A stretch of 64,000 bases of DNA from JBBQVZ01 sp963695975 (GTDB taxonomy: Bacteria; Actinomycetota; UBA4738; HRBIN12): contig CAVOIB010000002.1 of NCBI GenBank assembly GCA_963695975.1, positions 372,001 to 436,000 on the forward strand, read 5' to 3'. The position numbers and the translations under genes were made by a program. The notes under the pieces are model-generated. The model was not told the DNA's origin, did no database searches, and worked only from the letters and a program-made list of their open reading frames with translations. This document shows positions 38,032 to 46,814 of this stretch, piece by piece. Numbering within the stretch: the stretch's first letter is position 1; each line of letters opens with the position of its first letter.

Positions 38032-39606
38032 ATGTCCAGAGTGATCCTGATCGCGTGGGACGGTGCCGATTGGCGCATCCTCGACCCGCTCCTCGAGCGT
38101 GGTGACCTGCCGAACCTGCAGGCGCTGATCGACCGGGGGGAAAAGAGCGTTTTGAAGTCGACGATCCCTACGCACTCGTGGGCCGCGTGGCCGAGCTTCC
38201 TGACCGGCGTCGACCCGGCCGACCACGGCGTCTACGACATCCTCGAGACCGTCCCCGGCACCCACAAGGCGTACCCGGTCACGTACAAATCCATCAAGGA
38301 GCGCACGTTCCTGGCCGACCTCACCGCGGCCGGCAAGCAACAGCTCCTGTTGGACGTCCCGCTCACGTTCCCGCCGCCCGACGTCTCCGGACACTTGATC
38401 GCCGGGGGCGTCCTTCCGAAGGGCCGCACCGTGACCTACCCCGCCGACCTCCAAGACACGCTGGTCAAGGCCGGCCTGGAGTGGCCGATCAACGGCATGA
38501 GCTGGACGACGTACCGCAACCGGCCCGACGCCTACCTGGACGAGGCGCTCGCGGTCACCGGCAAGCGCATCAAGGCCTCCGAGTGGTTGATGGACAACAC
38601 CGACTGGGATCTGTTCGCCACGGTCTGGGTGAGCGTCGACCGGACGCAGCACTGCCTGTCGAACTACGTCGCGCCCGACCATCCCGACTTCTCGAAGAAC
38701 ACCACGACCGCGATCGGCGCGAAGACGCGCAGCATCTACAAGCAGCTCGACGACGCGATCGGCTTGTTCCTTTCGCGCGCCAAGCCCGACGACCTGGTCC
38801 TGTTCATCAGCGACCACGGGTTCCAGAGCTGCACGCGCGCGCTGCACATGGACCATCTGCTGCACGAGTTCGGCTACCTGGAGTTCTCGGCCTCGAACGC
38901 GATCTTCGGTCCGATGCAGTGGGGACCGGTGCGCAACGTCGCGCGCAAGGTCTACGACCTGTTCGGGCTGCACGGCAAAGTCAGCCTGCCGCAGTCCGTC
39001 AACTGGGCTAAGACGAAGGCGTTCACGACGATCCGCTCCACCGGTGAAGGTGTGAGCATCAACCTGGCCGGGCGCGAGGTGGACGGCGTCGTCGACCCGG
39101 CCGACTTCGAGAGGGTCCGCGGCGAGGTCATGGACCGGCTCGCGTCGTTCGTCGACCCGAAGACCGGGAAGAAGCCGGTGAAGGCGATCTACAAGCGCGA
39201 GGACGTGTTCAAGGGCAAGCACGCCGATACCGCGCCCGACATCCTGATGGAGCCGAACGAGGGCTACTCGCTCACGCACGCGAAGTCCGCGATCGAGGAC
39301 GCCGACTGGGTGAGCGGCGATCACCGGATGGACGGGGTGGTCGTGGCCGCCGGACCGCGCGTGCAGCCGTTCGCGACCACGCCGATGCTGATCGACATGG
39401 CACCGACGATCCTGGCCGCTCTCGATGCGCCAGCCGGCATCAAGCACACCGGCTCAGTCCTGGCCGAGGTCGTCGGCTCAGAGGCCATCGTGAAGTCCGA
39501 GGCGGTCGCCGGCACGGTCGAGATCGAAGAAGAGGAGCCCACGGTCACCGACACCGAAGCCGACGAGATGGAAGAGCACCTCCGAGGGTTGGGCTACCTG
39601 GAGTAG
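38032..39606 (+). CDS. Type I phosphodiesterase/nucleotide pyrophosphatase-family hydrolase
   Basis: The 524-residue protein belongs to the alkaline phosphatase superfamily: first metal aspartate in LIAWDGADWR (Asp10), nucleophile region PTHSWAAWPSFLTG (Thr47 likely), and the second metal group in VLFISDHGFQSC and GDHRMDGVVVAAGP. It lacks a signal peptide, so it acts in the cytoplasm. The superfamily cleaves phosphodiesters or phosphonates. The C-terminal tail is acidic (EIEEEEPTVTDTEADEMEEH). A TACACT -10 box lies near 37994 and an AGAGAGG site 8 nt before the ATG. Confidence 0.83.
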   Translation: MSRVILIAWDGADWRILDPLLERGDLPNLQALIDRGEKSVLKSTIPTHSWAAWPSFLTGVDPADHGVYDILETVPGTHKAYPVTYKSIKERTFLADLTAAGKQQLLLDVPLTFPPPDVSGHLIAGGVLPKGRTVTYPADLQDTLVKAGLEWPINGMSWTTYRNRPDAYLDEALAVTGKRIKASEWLMDNTDWDLFATVWVSVDRTQHCLSNYVAPDHPDFSKNTTTAIGAKTRSIYKQLDDAIGLFLSRAKPDDLVLFISDHGFQSCTRALHMDHLLHEFGYLEFSASNAIFGPMQWGPVRNVARKVYDLFGLHGKVSLPQSVNWAKTKAFTTIRSTGEGVSINLAGREVDGVVDPADFERVRGEVMDRLASFVDPKTGKKPVKAIYKREDVFKGKHADTAPDILMEPNEGYSLTHAKSAIEDADWVSGDHRMDGVVVAAGPRVQPFATTPMLIDMAPTILAALDAPAGIKHTGSVLAEVVGSEAIVKSEAVAGTVEIEEEEPTVTDTEADEMEEHLRGLGYLE

Positions 39607-39673
39607 GTCGGGATCAGGTCGCGCGCGTCAGCCGCTCGGCGTAGGGTTGGGGACCCGACCGGAAGGAGCGGCC

Positions 39674-40051
39674 ATGGACGGCGTCGTGCACTTCGAGATC
39701 CCCGTCGACGACCTGGAACGCGCGAAGGCGTTCTACGGATCGGTCTTCGACTGGGAGCTGCAGACGATCCCCGAGATGCAGTACACGACCATCACGACCA
39801 CGCCGATCGACGAGCAGACGATGCGGCCGACCACGCCCGGCGCGATCAACGGCGGACTGATGGACCGCAACGACAAGACGCCCTCGCCGGTGATCACTGT
39901 CGGAGTGGACTCGGTCGAGGAGTCCCTGAAGAAGGTCGAGGCCGAGGGCGGAGCGGTGATCACGCCCAGCACGCCGATCCCGGGGATGGGGGCGTTCGGC
40001 TATTTCAAGGATCCGGAGGGCAACGTGATGGGGCTGTTCCAGCGCACCTGA
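39674..40051 (+). CDS. VOC-family (glyoxalase-like) protein
   Basis: The 125-residue protein has one glyoxalase fold: VHFEIPVDDLERAKAFYGSV, FDWELQTIPEMQYT and the closing FGYFKDPEGNVMGLFQ. The N-terminal His and C-terminal Glu/Asn region resemble metal ligands. It is close to the predicted lactoylglutathione-lyase-related group that has no assigned substrate. The ATG follows GGAAGGAG. Confidence 0.88.
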   Translation: MDGVVHFEIPVDDLERAKAFYGSVFDWELQTIPEMQYTTITTTPIDEQTMRPTTPGAINGGLMDRNDKTPSPVITVGVDSVEESLKKVEAEGGAVITPSTPIPGMGAFGYFKDPEGNVMGLFQRT

Positions 40052-40167
40052 TCGTCGGCCCGACGACGCCCGGAGATCTGGCATCTGACGAACAGGGTCC
40101 TGTTGCGCGCGATGAGTGGGCGTGGTCGAATCCGGACTTTGCCTGAGCTGAGGGGGCGAGTTGCCAG

Positions 40168-41849
40168 GTGCGCAAACTATTGCCACTCGTCCTGATCCTC
40201 GCATCCGCCTGCAGCGGAGGATCTCCGGATGCGAGCGAGGAGAGCGGCGGGGGCTCGAGCAGGTTCAGCGTGGCCGACGCGCTCCAGCCCGACGGACCCT
40301 TACGCGGTATCGCATTCACCGGGCACGTTGACCCGGAGGACCCAAAGGTCGATCCGACGCTCGCCTTCACGACCAACGACACCGAGGTGACCGCGGTGAT
40401 CGGGATCGGCGATGTCGCCGAAGGCTCCACCGTGGTCGTGACGTGGTACCGGGTCGCAGGACTCGAGGAGCGGGAGGCGCTGTTCTCGCACGAGATCGCC
40501 GTTGGGGGGGCCGGCCGCGCGTTCTCGCAAGCCGTGGCTCCGAACGGCCTTGCCCCTGGGATCTACGACACGGAGGCGACGATGGACGGACATGTCGTCC
40601 ACACACCGTGGGTGGTGCGCGAGGCTGGGGCATCGGGGATCGCCGCGACCGCCCAGGCGGCCTCGGGCGACGGCTCAGGGAACGTGCCGGAGAGTGGCAA
40701 CAGCTGGTGGAACAGACGGGTCCGGCAGCCCCCAGACAGCGGCAACGTCGATCGATACGTGCCGGTAAGTATCGATCGGGGGCTAGATGCATCTCCGACG
40801 CGTGGACGCGACCTCTGGTGGGGGAATCGTGCACGACGGGCACCCTTACTCGCCTCGGTACAGGGCCGCCGACGACGATCGCATCTTCGGATGATCTTCA
40901 GGGGCCGGTCGACGATCTCGACGCGGTCTATCTGGGTCTGCTCACTTCCTGGCGGGAACGACATGCCGGGCACCGTCGTGCATTTCGAAGCGACCGGGAG
41001 CGCTTCCGCGGAACCGAGGACTACACGCTCCCCGACAACGGTGAGGCTCTGATCGCCATGCTCGGGGGGACGCCTGAGGCCGGGAGCAAGGTCCAACCGG
41101 GCGACACGATCGACATCAAGTCGATGGCGGGGTTCCGGCGTCCCGCGCTCGGTGTGAAGACCTTGTACGTCGCGATGGCACCCACCTCATCATGTCCGTC
41201 GGGAACCAATCGGGGAGCGACCAACCCGTGGAGTGCGATTTCGGCCGTTTCAGCGCTGTGATCGAAGACCACGTATCACGGTTCCGAGCGACCCGCCGCC
41301 GGTCATCGAGCTGTGTGCGACGCGGTTGGCTTCGACGGCACGAAGGCGAAGGACTGCATCCGCTACTACACGGGCGACGTCTGGGAAGGCACGGCCAAGG
41401 TCAGTTCGTACGTGAACTACCCGGAGGGGAGCGCTACCTGCAAGGACGCGTGGGCGGTCAAGTTTGCGTTCGCCGCGAGCGACGAGGGAACCATCGAGGG
41501 ACAGGGGACGGCGGAGCTGACCTCTCGGCCTACCTGCACGTTCCCGGTCGGTCCGGCCGTTCAGCACGTCGAGTACCTGGTCAGGGGCGAGAAGACCACC
41601 GACGGGTTCTCGGTTCGATTCGAACTTGGAACCTGGCAGCCGGAGAGCGGCGAGGCCTTCTATGGAGGCGTGGCTGCGATGTGGTCGGGCTATCCGGGAT
41701 GCTCGGCGCCGGTCGAGGTGACGGTGTTTGGTAACAGTGGAACCGGCGAAGGCGCGTGGAAGTGTCAGTCGGGCAACCCGCCGGCGACCTACGGAGCGAA
41801 CGGCACGTTCCTGATTACTTGCGTCAGCTGCAAGGAGCCGTCGGGTTGA
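40168..41849 (+). pseudogene. Secreted lipoprotein gene broken by several frameshifts
   Basis: A GTG-started frame begins with a lipoprotein signal (VLILASAC, Cys15) and reads well for about 190 codons (FTGHVDPEDPKVDPTLAFTT, then VAPNGLAPGIYDTEATMDGH). It then loses coherence. A second sensible segment, in another frame, covers about 40880-41205 (GTEDYTLPDNGEALIAMLGG, SKVQPGDTIDIKSM). A third runs 41313-41849 (DCIRYYTGDVWEGTAKVSSY, CSAPVEVTVFGNSGTGEGAW) and ends in a Cys-containing tail but has no secretion signal of its own. I infer one extracellular protein gene with at least two or three indels. The family is not recognised. Confidence 0.5.
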
Positions 41850-41856
41850 CCGGGCG

Positions 41857-42057
41857 ATGAGCGAGCAGCCGGAGGAGTGGCTGACCCAAGACAGCCGTGT
41901 CGCCGGTCCGTGCATGACGTGCAACCGGTCAGAAGGCCTGGTGCTCGTTCGGAACGACGTCCGGATCTGCTTCACCTGCGCGATGGAGGTGGGCGAGGCC
42001 GCCGTGGTCGCGACCGGCTTCGTCCGCCCGAAGCGGGGTGGCAAGGAGGACTCGTGA
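41857..42057 (+). CDS. Small four-cysteine (zinc-ribbon) protein
   Basis: This 66-residue protein has two CxxC pairs (GPCMTCNR and RICFTCAM) 18 residues apart, a likely zinc ribbon. No membrane segment or catalytic motif is visible. The ATG is 7 nt after the stop of the broken lipoprotein gene. Function unknown. Confidence 0.55.
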   Translation: MSEQPEEWLTQDSRVAGPCMTCNRSEGLVLVRNDVRICFTCAMEVGEAAVVATGFVRPKRGGKEDS

Positions 42058-42112
42058 GTGCTCCTCCTGGCCCCGCCAGGCGAGCTGAGTCAGGTTGCCC
42101 TCCAGGTTCGGA

Positions 42113-43315
42113 TCAGCCGTCCAGTCGCACCACCTGACCTCCGGTCGGGCAGTAATCCTTCGGGGGCCAGCCTGGCGCCGCGACACCGGAGACATCTGCG
42201 GGACAGATGCTGTTGATCGTCACGTAGAGCTTCCCGTCCGGGCCGAAGGTGATCCCGTTCGGGTAGTTCAGCCCCTCATCCGGTGCGACGACGTACGACG
42301 TCGTCATGTCGGAGGCGACCTTGACGATCGAGCCGGAGTTCGGCACCGGGTTGAAGTGGGCGAACTTCTCGGTCATGTTCACCAGGTAGAGGTTGCCGGC
42401 CGCGTCGGACGTGCAGCCGACGATGTGGCGAAGGACGTCGCCCCGCTTGAGCACCAGGGTGAGCTCGTCGTTCGCCCACTTGTAGAGGGAACCGATGAGC
42501 GTGCCGACGTAGATGGCATCTCCGGCCTTCGCGACGCAGGTCCCAACCGCGTCGAACAACGGCTTGTGGTTCGGCGGATCCGGGATGTAGGCGAGCATCG
42601 AGGGCTTGCCCTGTGGGTCGACGAAGCTGAGGGTGTTCGATCCCCCGTCGGCGATGTATGTGCCTTCGGGCAAGGCGAGCAGACCGTAGGGGTCGGCGTC
42701 GCCCGGTTGAAAGTCTGGGTTCCCCGGGCTCGGATCGTTCTGAACAACCCACTTGTAGTTGAACGCGCCGATCCCCGCGACGGTGGCGTAGCTCCCGCCC
42801 TGGGGGTCCACACCGATCAACAGACCCGTCTCCGGTCCGATCTCCTTCATCGTCTCCGTGCACTTGCTGGATGTGCATGTGCGGGCCGCCTGGCGGACCG
42901 CCCGAGGGTTCAGCTGGGTCACGGCGAGGATCTGGTCGCCCTGCACCGCCACTCCTCCGATGCCGAATGTCTCGAACCCGCCTGGTATGAAGGACAAGGA
43001 AGGCAGCCCTTTGACCAGCGTGGTGCGCGTTCCGGTGGCGAGGTCGATCGACGAGATCTTCGCGTTCTGGCCGACGAAGGCACCGCCGTCGAAGACGCTG
43101 GTCTTACCCGTATGCCCGGATTCGGTCACGATCATCGTGCCGTCCGAGGTGAACGCCACCCCGTGTGGGCTGTCCAGATCCTTCGCCACGACCGTCCACG
43201 AGGCCGCCCGCTGCGCCTGGACGGCGGGCGCGAACAGCGCCATCCCCGAGACCGACGCGATCGTGAGCACGAGCGCCAGTACCGTTCGCGTTGAACCGAC
43301 CCGACCAATCTTCAC
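42113..43315 (-). CDS. Secreted ScyD/ScyE-like beta-propeller protein
   Basis: The 400-residue protein has a signal peptide (RTVLALVLTIASVSGMALFA, cleavage near AVQA-QR) and a repeated NHL-like beta-propeller pattern: DSPHGVAFTSDGTMIVTESG, GDADPYGLLALPEGTYIADG, LNYPNGITFGPDGKLYVTIN. It matches the ScyD/ScyE family, named from cyanobacterial scytonemin clusters but widespread in actinobacteria without them. It is probably extracellular with structural or sugar-binding duties. The GTG at 43315 has a GGGAGGGG site; the frame upstream of it is not protein-like. Confidence 0.82.
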   Translation of the reverse strand: MKIGRVGSTRTVLALVLTIASVSGMALFAPAVQAQRAASWTVVAKDLDSPHGVAFTSDGTMIVTESGHTGKTSVFDGGAFVGQNAKISSIDLATGTRTTLVKGLPSLSFIPGGFETFGIGGVAVQGDQILAVTQLNPRAVRQAARTCTSSKCTETMKEIGPETGLLIGVDPQGGSYATVAGIGAFNYKWVVQNDPSPGNPDFQPGDADPYGLLALPEGTYIADGGSNTLSFVDPQGKPSMLAYIPDPPNHKPLFDAVGTCVAKAGDAIYVGTLIGSLYKWANDELTLVLKRGDVLRHIVGCTSDAAGNLYLVNMTEKFAHFNPVPNSGSIVKVASDMTTSYVVAPDEGLNYPNGITFGPDGKLYVTINSICPADVSGVAAPGWPPKDYCPTGGQVVRLDG

Positions 43316-43454
43316 GGTCCCCTCCCTCCGATCCAACCAAGCGGGCCGGGTTGTCATATCCCAGATGAATGACCTGGTCAAACCGTGATCGAGGGCCCCG
43401 ACGGGGTGGTGGCGATCACCCGCAAGAGACTGGCGCGTTCGTCGCGTCGGGGTC

Positions 43455-43958
43455 CTACGTGCTCGTCCGGGTTCGGCCGGCGTGTGTGTGCGGCGAGAAG
43501 GGGCGAGCCGACCGGGGGAGTGCACTCAGGGCTGCGCGGAGCGCCTCCAAGCGGTCGAGTCCCAGGGACAGCAGTTCCGGTGGCGGCTCCAGCAGGTGCG
43601 CGAGGACCTTGGTCTTCACGCGCACCCCCCGCCGGGTGAGAGTCACGACCTTCACGCGCCGATCGGTCGTGAGCATCCGGCGTTCCACCAACTTGCGGTC
43701 TTCGAGCCGGTCGATCAGCCACGTCGCCATCGACGGGTCGCACGAAAGCAGTTCGGCGATCGCGCCCATGGGGATCGCCTCGTCGGGCTCGAGCGCCTGC
43801 AAGACGCGCAGGTGTCCCGGGGTGAGTCCGAGCGCCTTCAACGCGTGGAAGGCCTGTCCGCGCTGCAAGCGGCTCCAGGTGAACTCGGCCATCATCCGCC
43901 AGACGTCGCTCGCGAGCGTCTCGACGGGGTCGTCTCCTCCGGCGCTGGGGTTGGTCAC
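43455..43958 (-). CDS. MarR-family regulator
   Basis: The 167-residue protein has the MarR winged helix: LTPGHLRVLQALEPDEAIPM, recognition helix SCDPSMATWLIDRLEDRKLV, and wing ERRMLTTDRRVKVVTLTRRG. It is divergent from an ABC-2 exporter operon and an inverted repeat lies between them, so it probably represses the exporter. The GTG start comes 6 nt after a TAGGAT box, so the mRNA is leaderless. Confidence 0.88.
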   Translation of the reverse strand: MTNPSAGGDDPVETLASDVWRMMAEFTWSRLQRGQAFHALKALGLTPGHLRVLQALEPDEAIPMGAIAELLSCDPSMATWLIDRLEDRKLVERRMLTTDRRVKVVTLTRRGVRVKTKVLAHLLEPPPELLSLGLDRLEALRAALSALPRSARPFSPHTHAGRTRTST

Positions 43959-43964
43959 GCATCC

Positions 43965-43970
43965 ATCCTA
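43965..43970 (-). promoter_or_regulatory. -10 box, leaderless promoter of the marR-type gene
   Basis: TAGGAT on the minus strand ends 6 nt before the GTG at 43958. Confidence 0.6.
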
Positions 43971-44018
43971 CGCGGCCGGTCAAGGTACTTCGACCTTCTC
44001 GACTTTTGAGGTTTCTCG

Positions 44019-44040
44019 ATACTTGACATAACTCAAGTAT
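44019..44040. promoter_or_regulatory. MarR operator
   Basis: ATACTTGA-CATAAC-TCAAGTAT, a perfect 8-bp inverted repeat with the TTGA...TCAA core typical of MarR sites. It ends 20 bp before the exporter ATP-binding gene and 61 bp from the regulator start. Confidence 0.7.
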
Positions 44041-44060
44041 CCGTGGGAGGGTTGTGGTCA

Positions 44061-45053
44061 ATGACAGGAGTCGCGATCCGCGCCGAGGGTCTGGCCAAGC
44101 GCTTCGGCGAGCTGGAGGCACTCGGCGGCATCGATCTCGAGGTGTCGCAGGGTTCGGTCTTCGGGTTGTTGGGTCCGAACGGGGCCGGGAAGACCACGGC
44201 GGTCAGGATCTTCGCCACGATCCTGAAGCCCGACGCTGGACGCGCCGAGGTGCTCGGCCACGACGTGGTTCACCAGGCGCCGGCTGTCCGTCGGCGGATC
44301 GGACTCGCGGGACAGTACGCGGCGGTCGACGCGAACCTCACCGGGCGCGAGAACCTCCGCATGGTCGGGATCTTGGGACAGATGCCGACCCCCCAGATCA
44401 TGCCTCGGGCGGCCGAGCTGCTCGAGAAGTTCGACCTGACCGACGCAGCGGACCGACCCCTGCGCACGTACTCGGGCGGTATGCGCCGGCGCCTGGACAT
44501 CGCGGCCTCGCTGGTGACTCGTCCTCCGGTCCTGTTCCTGGACGAGCCCACGACGGGACTCGACCTCACCAGTCGCAACGCGCTCTGGGAGACGATCGCG
44601 CAGCTTGTCGCCGACGGCACCACGGTGATGCTGACCACGCAGTACTTGGAAGAGGCCGACCGGCTGGCCGAGCGGATCGCCGTCGTCGACGGAGGCAAGG
44701 TGATCGCGAACGACACGCCCAGGAACTTGAAATCGCAACTGGGAAGCACGGTGGTCGAGATGCGCTTCGACGGGCACACTGGATCGGAGCGCGCGGCGGG
44801 CCTATTGACAGGCCACGTCAACGGACAGGTCGAGCGCGACGACGGGACGATCCGCATCACGTCGAACGACGGTGCGCGTATCCTGATCGACGTTCTGCGC
44901 ACGCTCGACACCAACAACATCGAGCCGGACACGCTCGCCGTTCGAGAGCCGAGCCTGGATGACGTCTTCCTGAAGCTCACGGGCCATCACGCCGAGTCGG
45001 ACGATCCTCCCAGCACTGAACCGGTCAAGGCTCGGCGAGGAGGTGCAGGATGA
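44061..45053 (+). CDS. DrrA-like ABC exporter ATPase
   Basis: The 330-residue protein is an ABC-2 exporter ATPase of the daunorubicin-resistance type: Walker A GPNGAGKTT, GLAGQYAAVDANLTGRENL (family-specific Q-loop region), signature YSGGMRRRLDIAASL, Walker B LFLDEPTTGLD, H-loop TTQYLEEAD, and the C-terminal extension ending REPSLDDVFLKLTG. It powers export of a drug-like or lipid substrate. The ATG at 44061 has a GGGAGGG site; it overlaps the permease gene (ATGA). Confidence 0.9.
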   Translation: MTGVAIRAEGLAKRFGELEALGGIDLEVSQGSVFGLLGPNGAGKTTAVRIFATILKPDAGRAEVLGHDVVHQAPAVRRRIGLAGQYAAVDANLTGRENLRMVGILGQMPTPQIMPRAAELLEKFDLTDAADRPLRTYSGGMRRRLDIAASLVTRPPVLFLDEPTTGLDLTSRNALWETIAQLVADGTTVMLTTQYLEEADRLAERIAVVDGGKVIANDTPRNLKSQLGSTVVEMRFDGHTGSERAAGLLTGHVNGQVERDDGTIRITSNDGARILIDVLRTLDTNNIEPDTLAVREPSLDDVFLKLTGHHAESDDPPSTEPVKARRGGAG

Positions 45054-45859
45054 GCTCAGCTCAGGTGGCGATCGGACGAGACGTCGCCGATCGGCGGATC
45101 CCGATGGGACGTCTCCGCGACATCGGGGCGGTGATCCATCGCAACCTGCTCCAGTACATCCGCGTCCCGCAGCTGCTGGTCTTCTCCACGATCCAGCCGA
45201 TCATCTTCGTCCTGATGTTCCGCTATGTATTCGGGGGGTCCATCAACACGGGTCCGGTGCCCTACGTGGATTACCTGATGCCCGGGATCTTCCTCCAGGT
45301 CGTGGTGTTCGGGTCGCTCGCGACCGCGATCGGCCTGGCCACCGATCTGAAGAGCGGATTGATGGAGCGCTTCCACGCGCTGCCGATGTGGACGCCGGCG
45401 GTGCTCGTCGGTCGCACGATCGCCGACCTCACCCGGAACGTGTTCGTCGTGGTCCTGATGATGATCGTCGGGTTCCTCGTGGGCTGGCGGGTTCATACCA
45501 GCCTGACCGCTCTGCTCCCGGGGGTCTTCCTGGTGCTGTTGTTCGGATACGCGATGTCGTGGATCTTCGCGACGGTCGGCCTAGCGGTGAAGGACCCGGA
45601 GACGGCACAGGCGGCAGCGTTCCCCGTGCTTGCTCCGCTTGTTTTCGCATCGGCCGCGTTCGTCCCCGTCGGGAACATGCCGGGCTGGCTTCAGCCGTGG
45701 GCCCGGAACCAGCCCGTCTCCGTGACGGCCGAGGCCGTCCGCGCGCTCACGATCGGCGGTCCCACCTCTTCGCTCGTGTTCAAGTCGATCCTGTGGTCGA
45801 TCGTGATCATCGCGATCTTCGCGCCGATCGCGGTGCGGTTGTACCGGAAGGCAGTCTGA
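45050..45859 (+). CDS. ABC-2 type exporter permease (DrrB-like)
   Basis: The 269-residue protein has six membrane helices and the DrrB pattern: VIHRNLLQYIRVPQLLVFST, QPIIFVLMFRYVFGG, LMPGIFLQVVVFGS and the closing FASAAFVPVGNMPGWLQPWA. It is coupled to the ATPase by a 4-nt overlap. With the divergent MarR regulator it forms a classic inducible efflux module. Confidence 0.9.
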   Translation: MSSAQVAIGRDVADRRIPMGRLRDIGAVIHRNLLQYIRVPQLLVFSTIQPIIFVLMFRYVFGGSINTGPVPYVDYLMPGIFLQVVVFGSLATAIGLATDLKSGLMERFHALPMWTPAVLVGRTIADLTRNVFVVVLMMIVGFLVGWRVHTSLTALLPGVFLVLLFGYAMSWIFATVGLAVKDPETAQAAAFPVLAPLVFASAAFVPVGNMPGWLQPWARNQPVSVTAEAVRALTIGGPTSSLVFKSILWSIVIIAIFAPIAVRLYRKAV

Positions 45860-46056
45860 TCCGGAGGATCCTCGGCCGGGCAGCCGCGCTCGTCGCGCGC
45901 ACGCTCGCCGACGTCTAGCTTGGGCCACCGACCCTTAGCGTCCAGGCCTTTCGTCCCTCTCCCCAGGCGCTGCTTCGCAGCACCATGCAGGTGAAGGTGC
46001 TGCTCCGGATCTATCCAGACGAGGCGGAAACGCCTTCGCGGAGGGAGGAACGGACG

Positions 46057-46440
46057 ATGACCACGAAAGAGATGGATCTGTTGGAGCAGATCGGGAAGGC
46101 GGAGGAAGCGTTCACGGTCCGGCGCGTGTTCGGTGAGCCATACGAGAAGGACGGCGTCACCGTGATCCCGGCCGCGCGGGTGCAGGGCGCGGTCGGCGGC
46201 GGGGGAGGCGAGGCGCCCGAGGGTCAGGGCAAGGGCACTGGCACGGGATTCGCGATGAACACCAAGCCGTTCGGTGTGTTCGTGCTGAAGGACGGCGAGG
46301 TCACCTGGCGACCGGCGGTCGACGTGAACCGCATGATCCTGGGTGGGCAGATCGTCGCGATCGTCGCGCTCCTGGTCATCCGCGCCTTGATGAAGGCGCG
46401 CGCGAAGACCGCGATCGTCGAGACGCTCTCAGAGAGTTGA
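46057..46440 (+). CDS. GerW/YtfJ-like protein
   Basis: The 127-residue protein matches the GerW (YtfJ) family: EAFTVRRVFGEPYEKDGVTV, the glycine-rich loop VGGGGGEAPEGQGKGTGTG, and KPFGVFVLKDGEVTWRPAVD, ending in one membrane helix. In Bacillus this family acts in spores, but it is widespread in non-sporulating actinobacteria, where the role is unknown. The ATG has a GGGAGGAA site; about 150 bp separates it from the exporter genes. Confidence 0.82.
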   Translation: MTTKEMDLLEQIGKAEEAFTVRRVFGEPYEKDGVTVIPAARVQGAVGGGGGEAPEGQGKGTGTGFAMNTKPFGVFVLKDGEVTWRPAVDVNRMILGGQIVAIVALLVIRALMKARAKTAIVETLSES

Positions 46441-46504
46441 CTGTCAGAACGACGGTGCGGGCGATCCCGACGACGGTCGTCGTGCGGGCGACTCGATGAA
46501 GGCT

Positions 46505-46530
46505 GGCCCTTGAGGTCCTTCAGGGGTCCC
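46505..46530. promoter_or_regulatory. GGNCC-rich dyad in the leader of the bc operon
   Basis: GGCCCTTGAGGTCCTTCAGG followed by GGTCCC has overlapping inverted GG(C/A)CCT elements. On the complementary strand it contains CCCCTGAAGG, also present at 21666-21675 before a flavodoxin gene. No known factor is assigned. Confidence 0.3.
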
Positions 46531-46589
46531 CCCTAGGATGGGCCGAACGGCCTTATCGAAGCTTCCCCTCCACAGGAAGGCTTATCGTC

Positions 46590-46811
46590 GTGGAACGGCA
46601 GATGTCGTGGGGGCGGGCGATCGGTTCGGCAGCGGTGGTCATCACTGCTAGCTATCTGGCATTCGTTCTGATCCCGAACAACCTACTTACCTACCTGGCG
46701 ACCCGGACAGTCCCCTTCACGCGCGACCTGTTGGTGACGCTCTGGTGGATGGTTGCGTTCGTCTTCTGCTGCTGGTTATTCGTCCGCCTCCAGCGGAGCC
46801 CGGAGCGATAG
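46590..46811 (+). CDS. Small two-helix membrane protein, first gene of the bc operon
   Basis: The 73-residue protein has two membrane helices (about 9-29 and 46-64) and a basic C-terminus. It lies 3 bp before the flavoprotein gene and is probably co-translated. No family is recognised; it could anchor the flavoprotein to the membrane complex. The GTG start was taken as the first in-frame start after an AGGAAGG. Confidence 0.6.
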   Translation: MERQMSWGRAIGSAAVVITASYLAFVLIPNNLLTYLATRTVPFTRDLLVTLWWMVAFVFCCWLFVRLQRSPER

Positions 46812-46814
46812 GCG

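Noticed and set aside
38026..39447. 473-codon minus-strand frame opposite the phosphodiesterase gene
   Set aside because: No domain signature; the plus-strand protein carries complete metal-site motifs and a ribosome-binding site.
45960..45990. Short GCTGC-TTC-GCAGC hairpin before the GerW-like gene as a terminator
   Set aside because: The stem is only five base pairs with no T-run; too weak to call.
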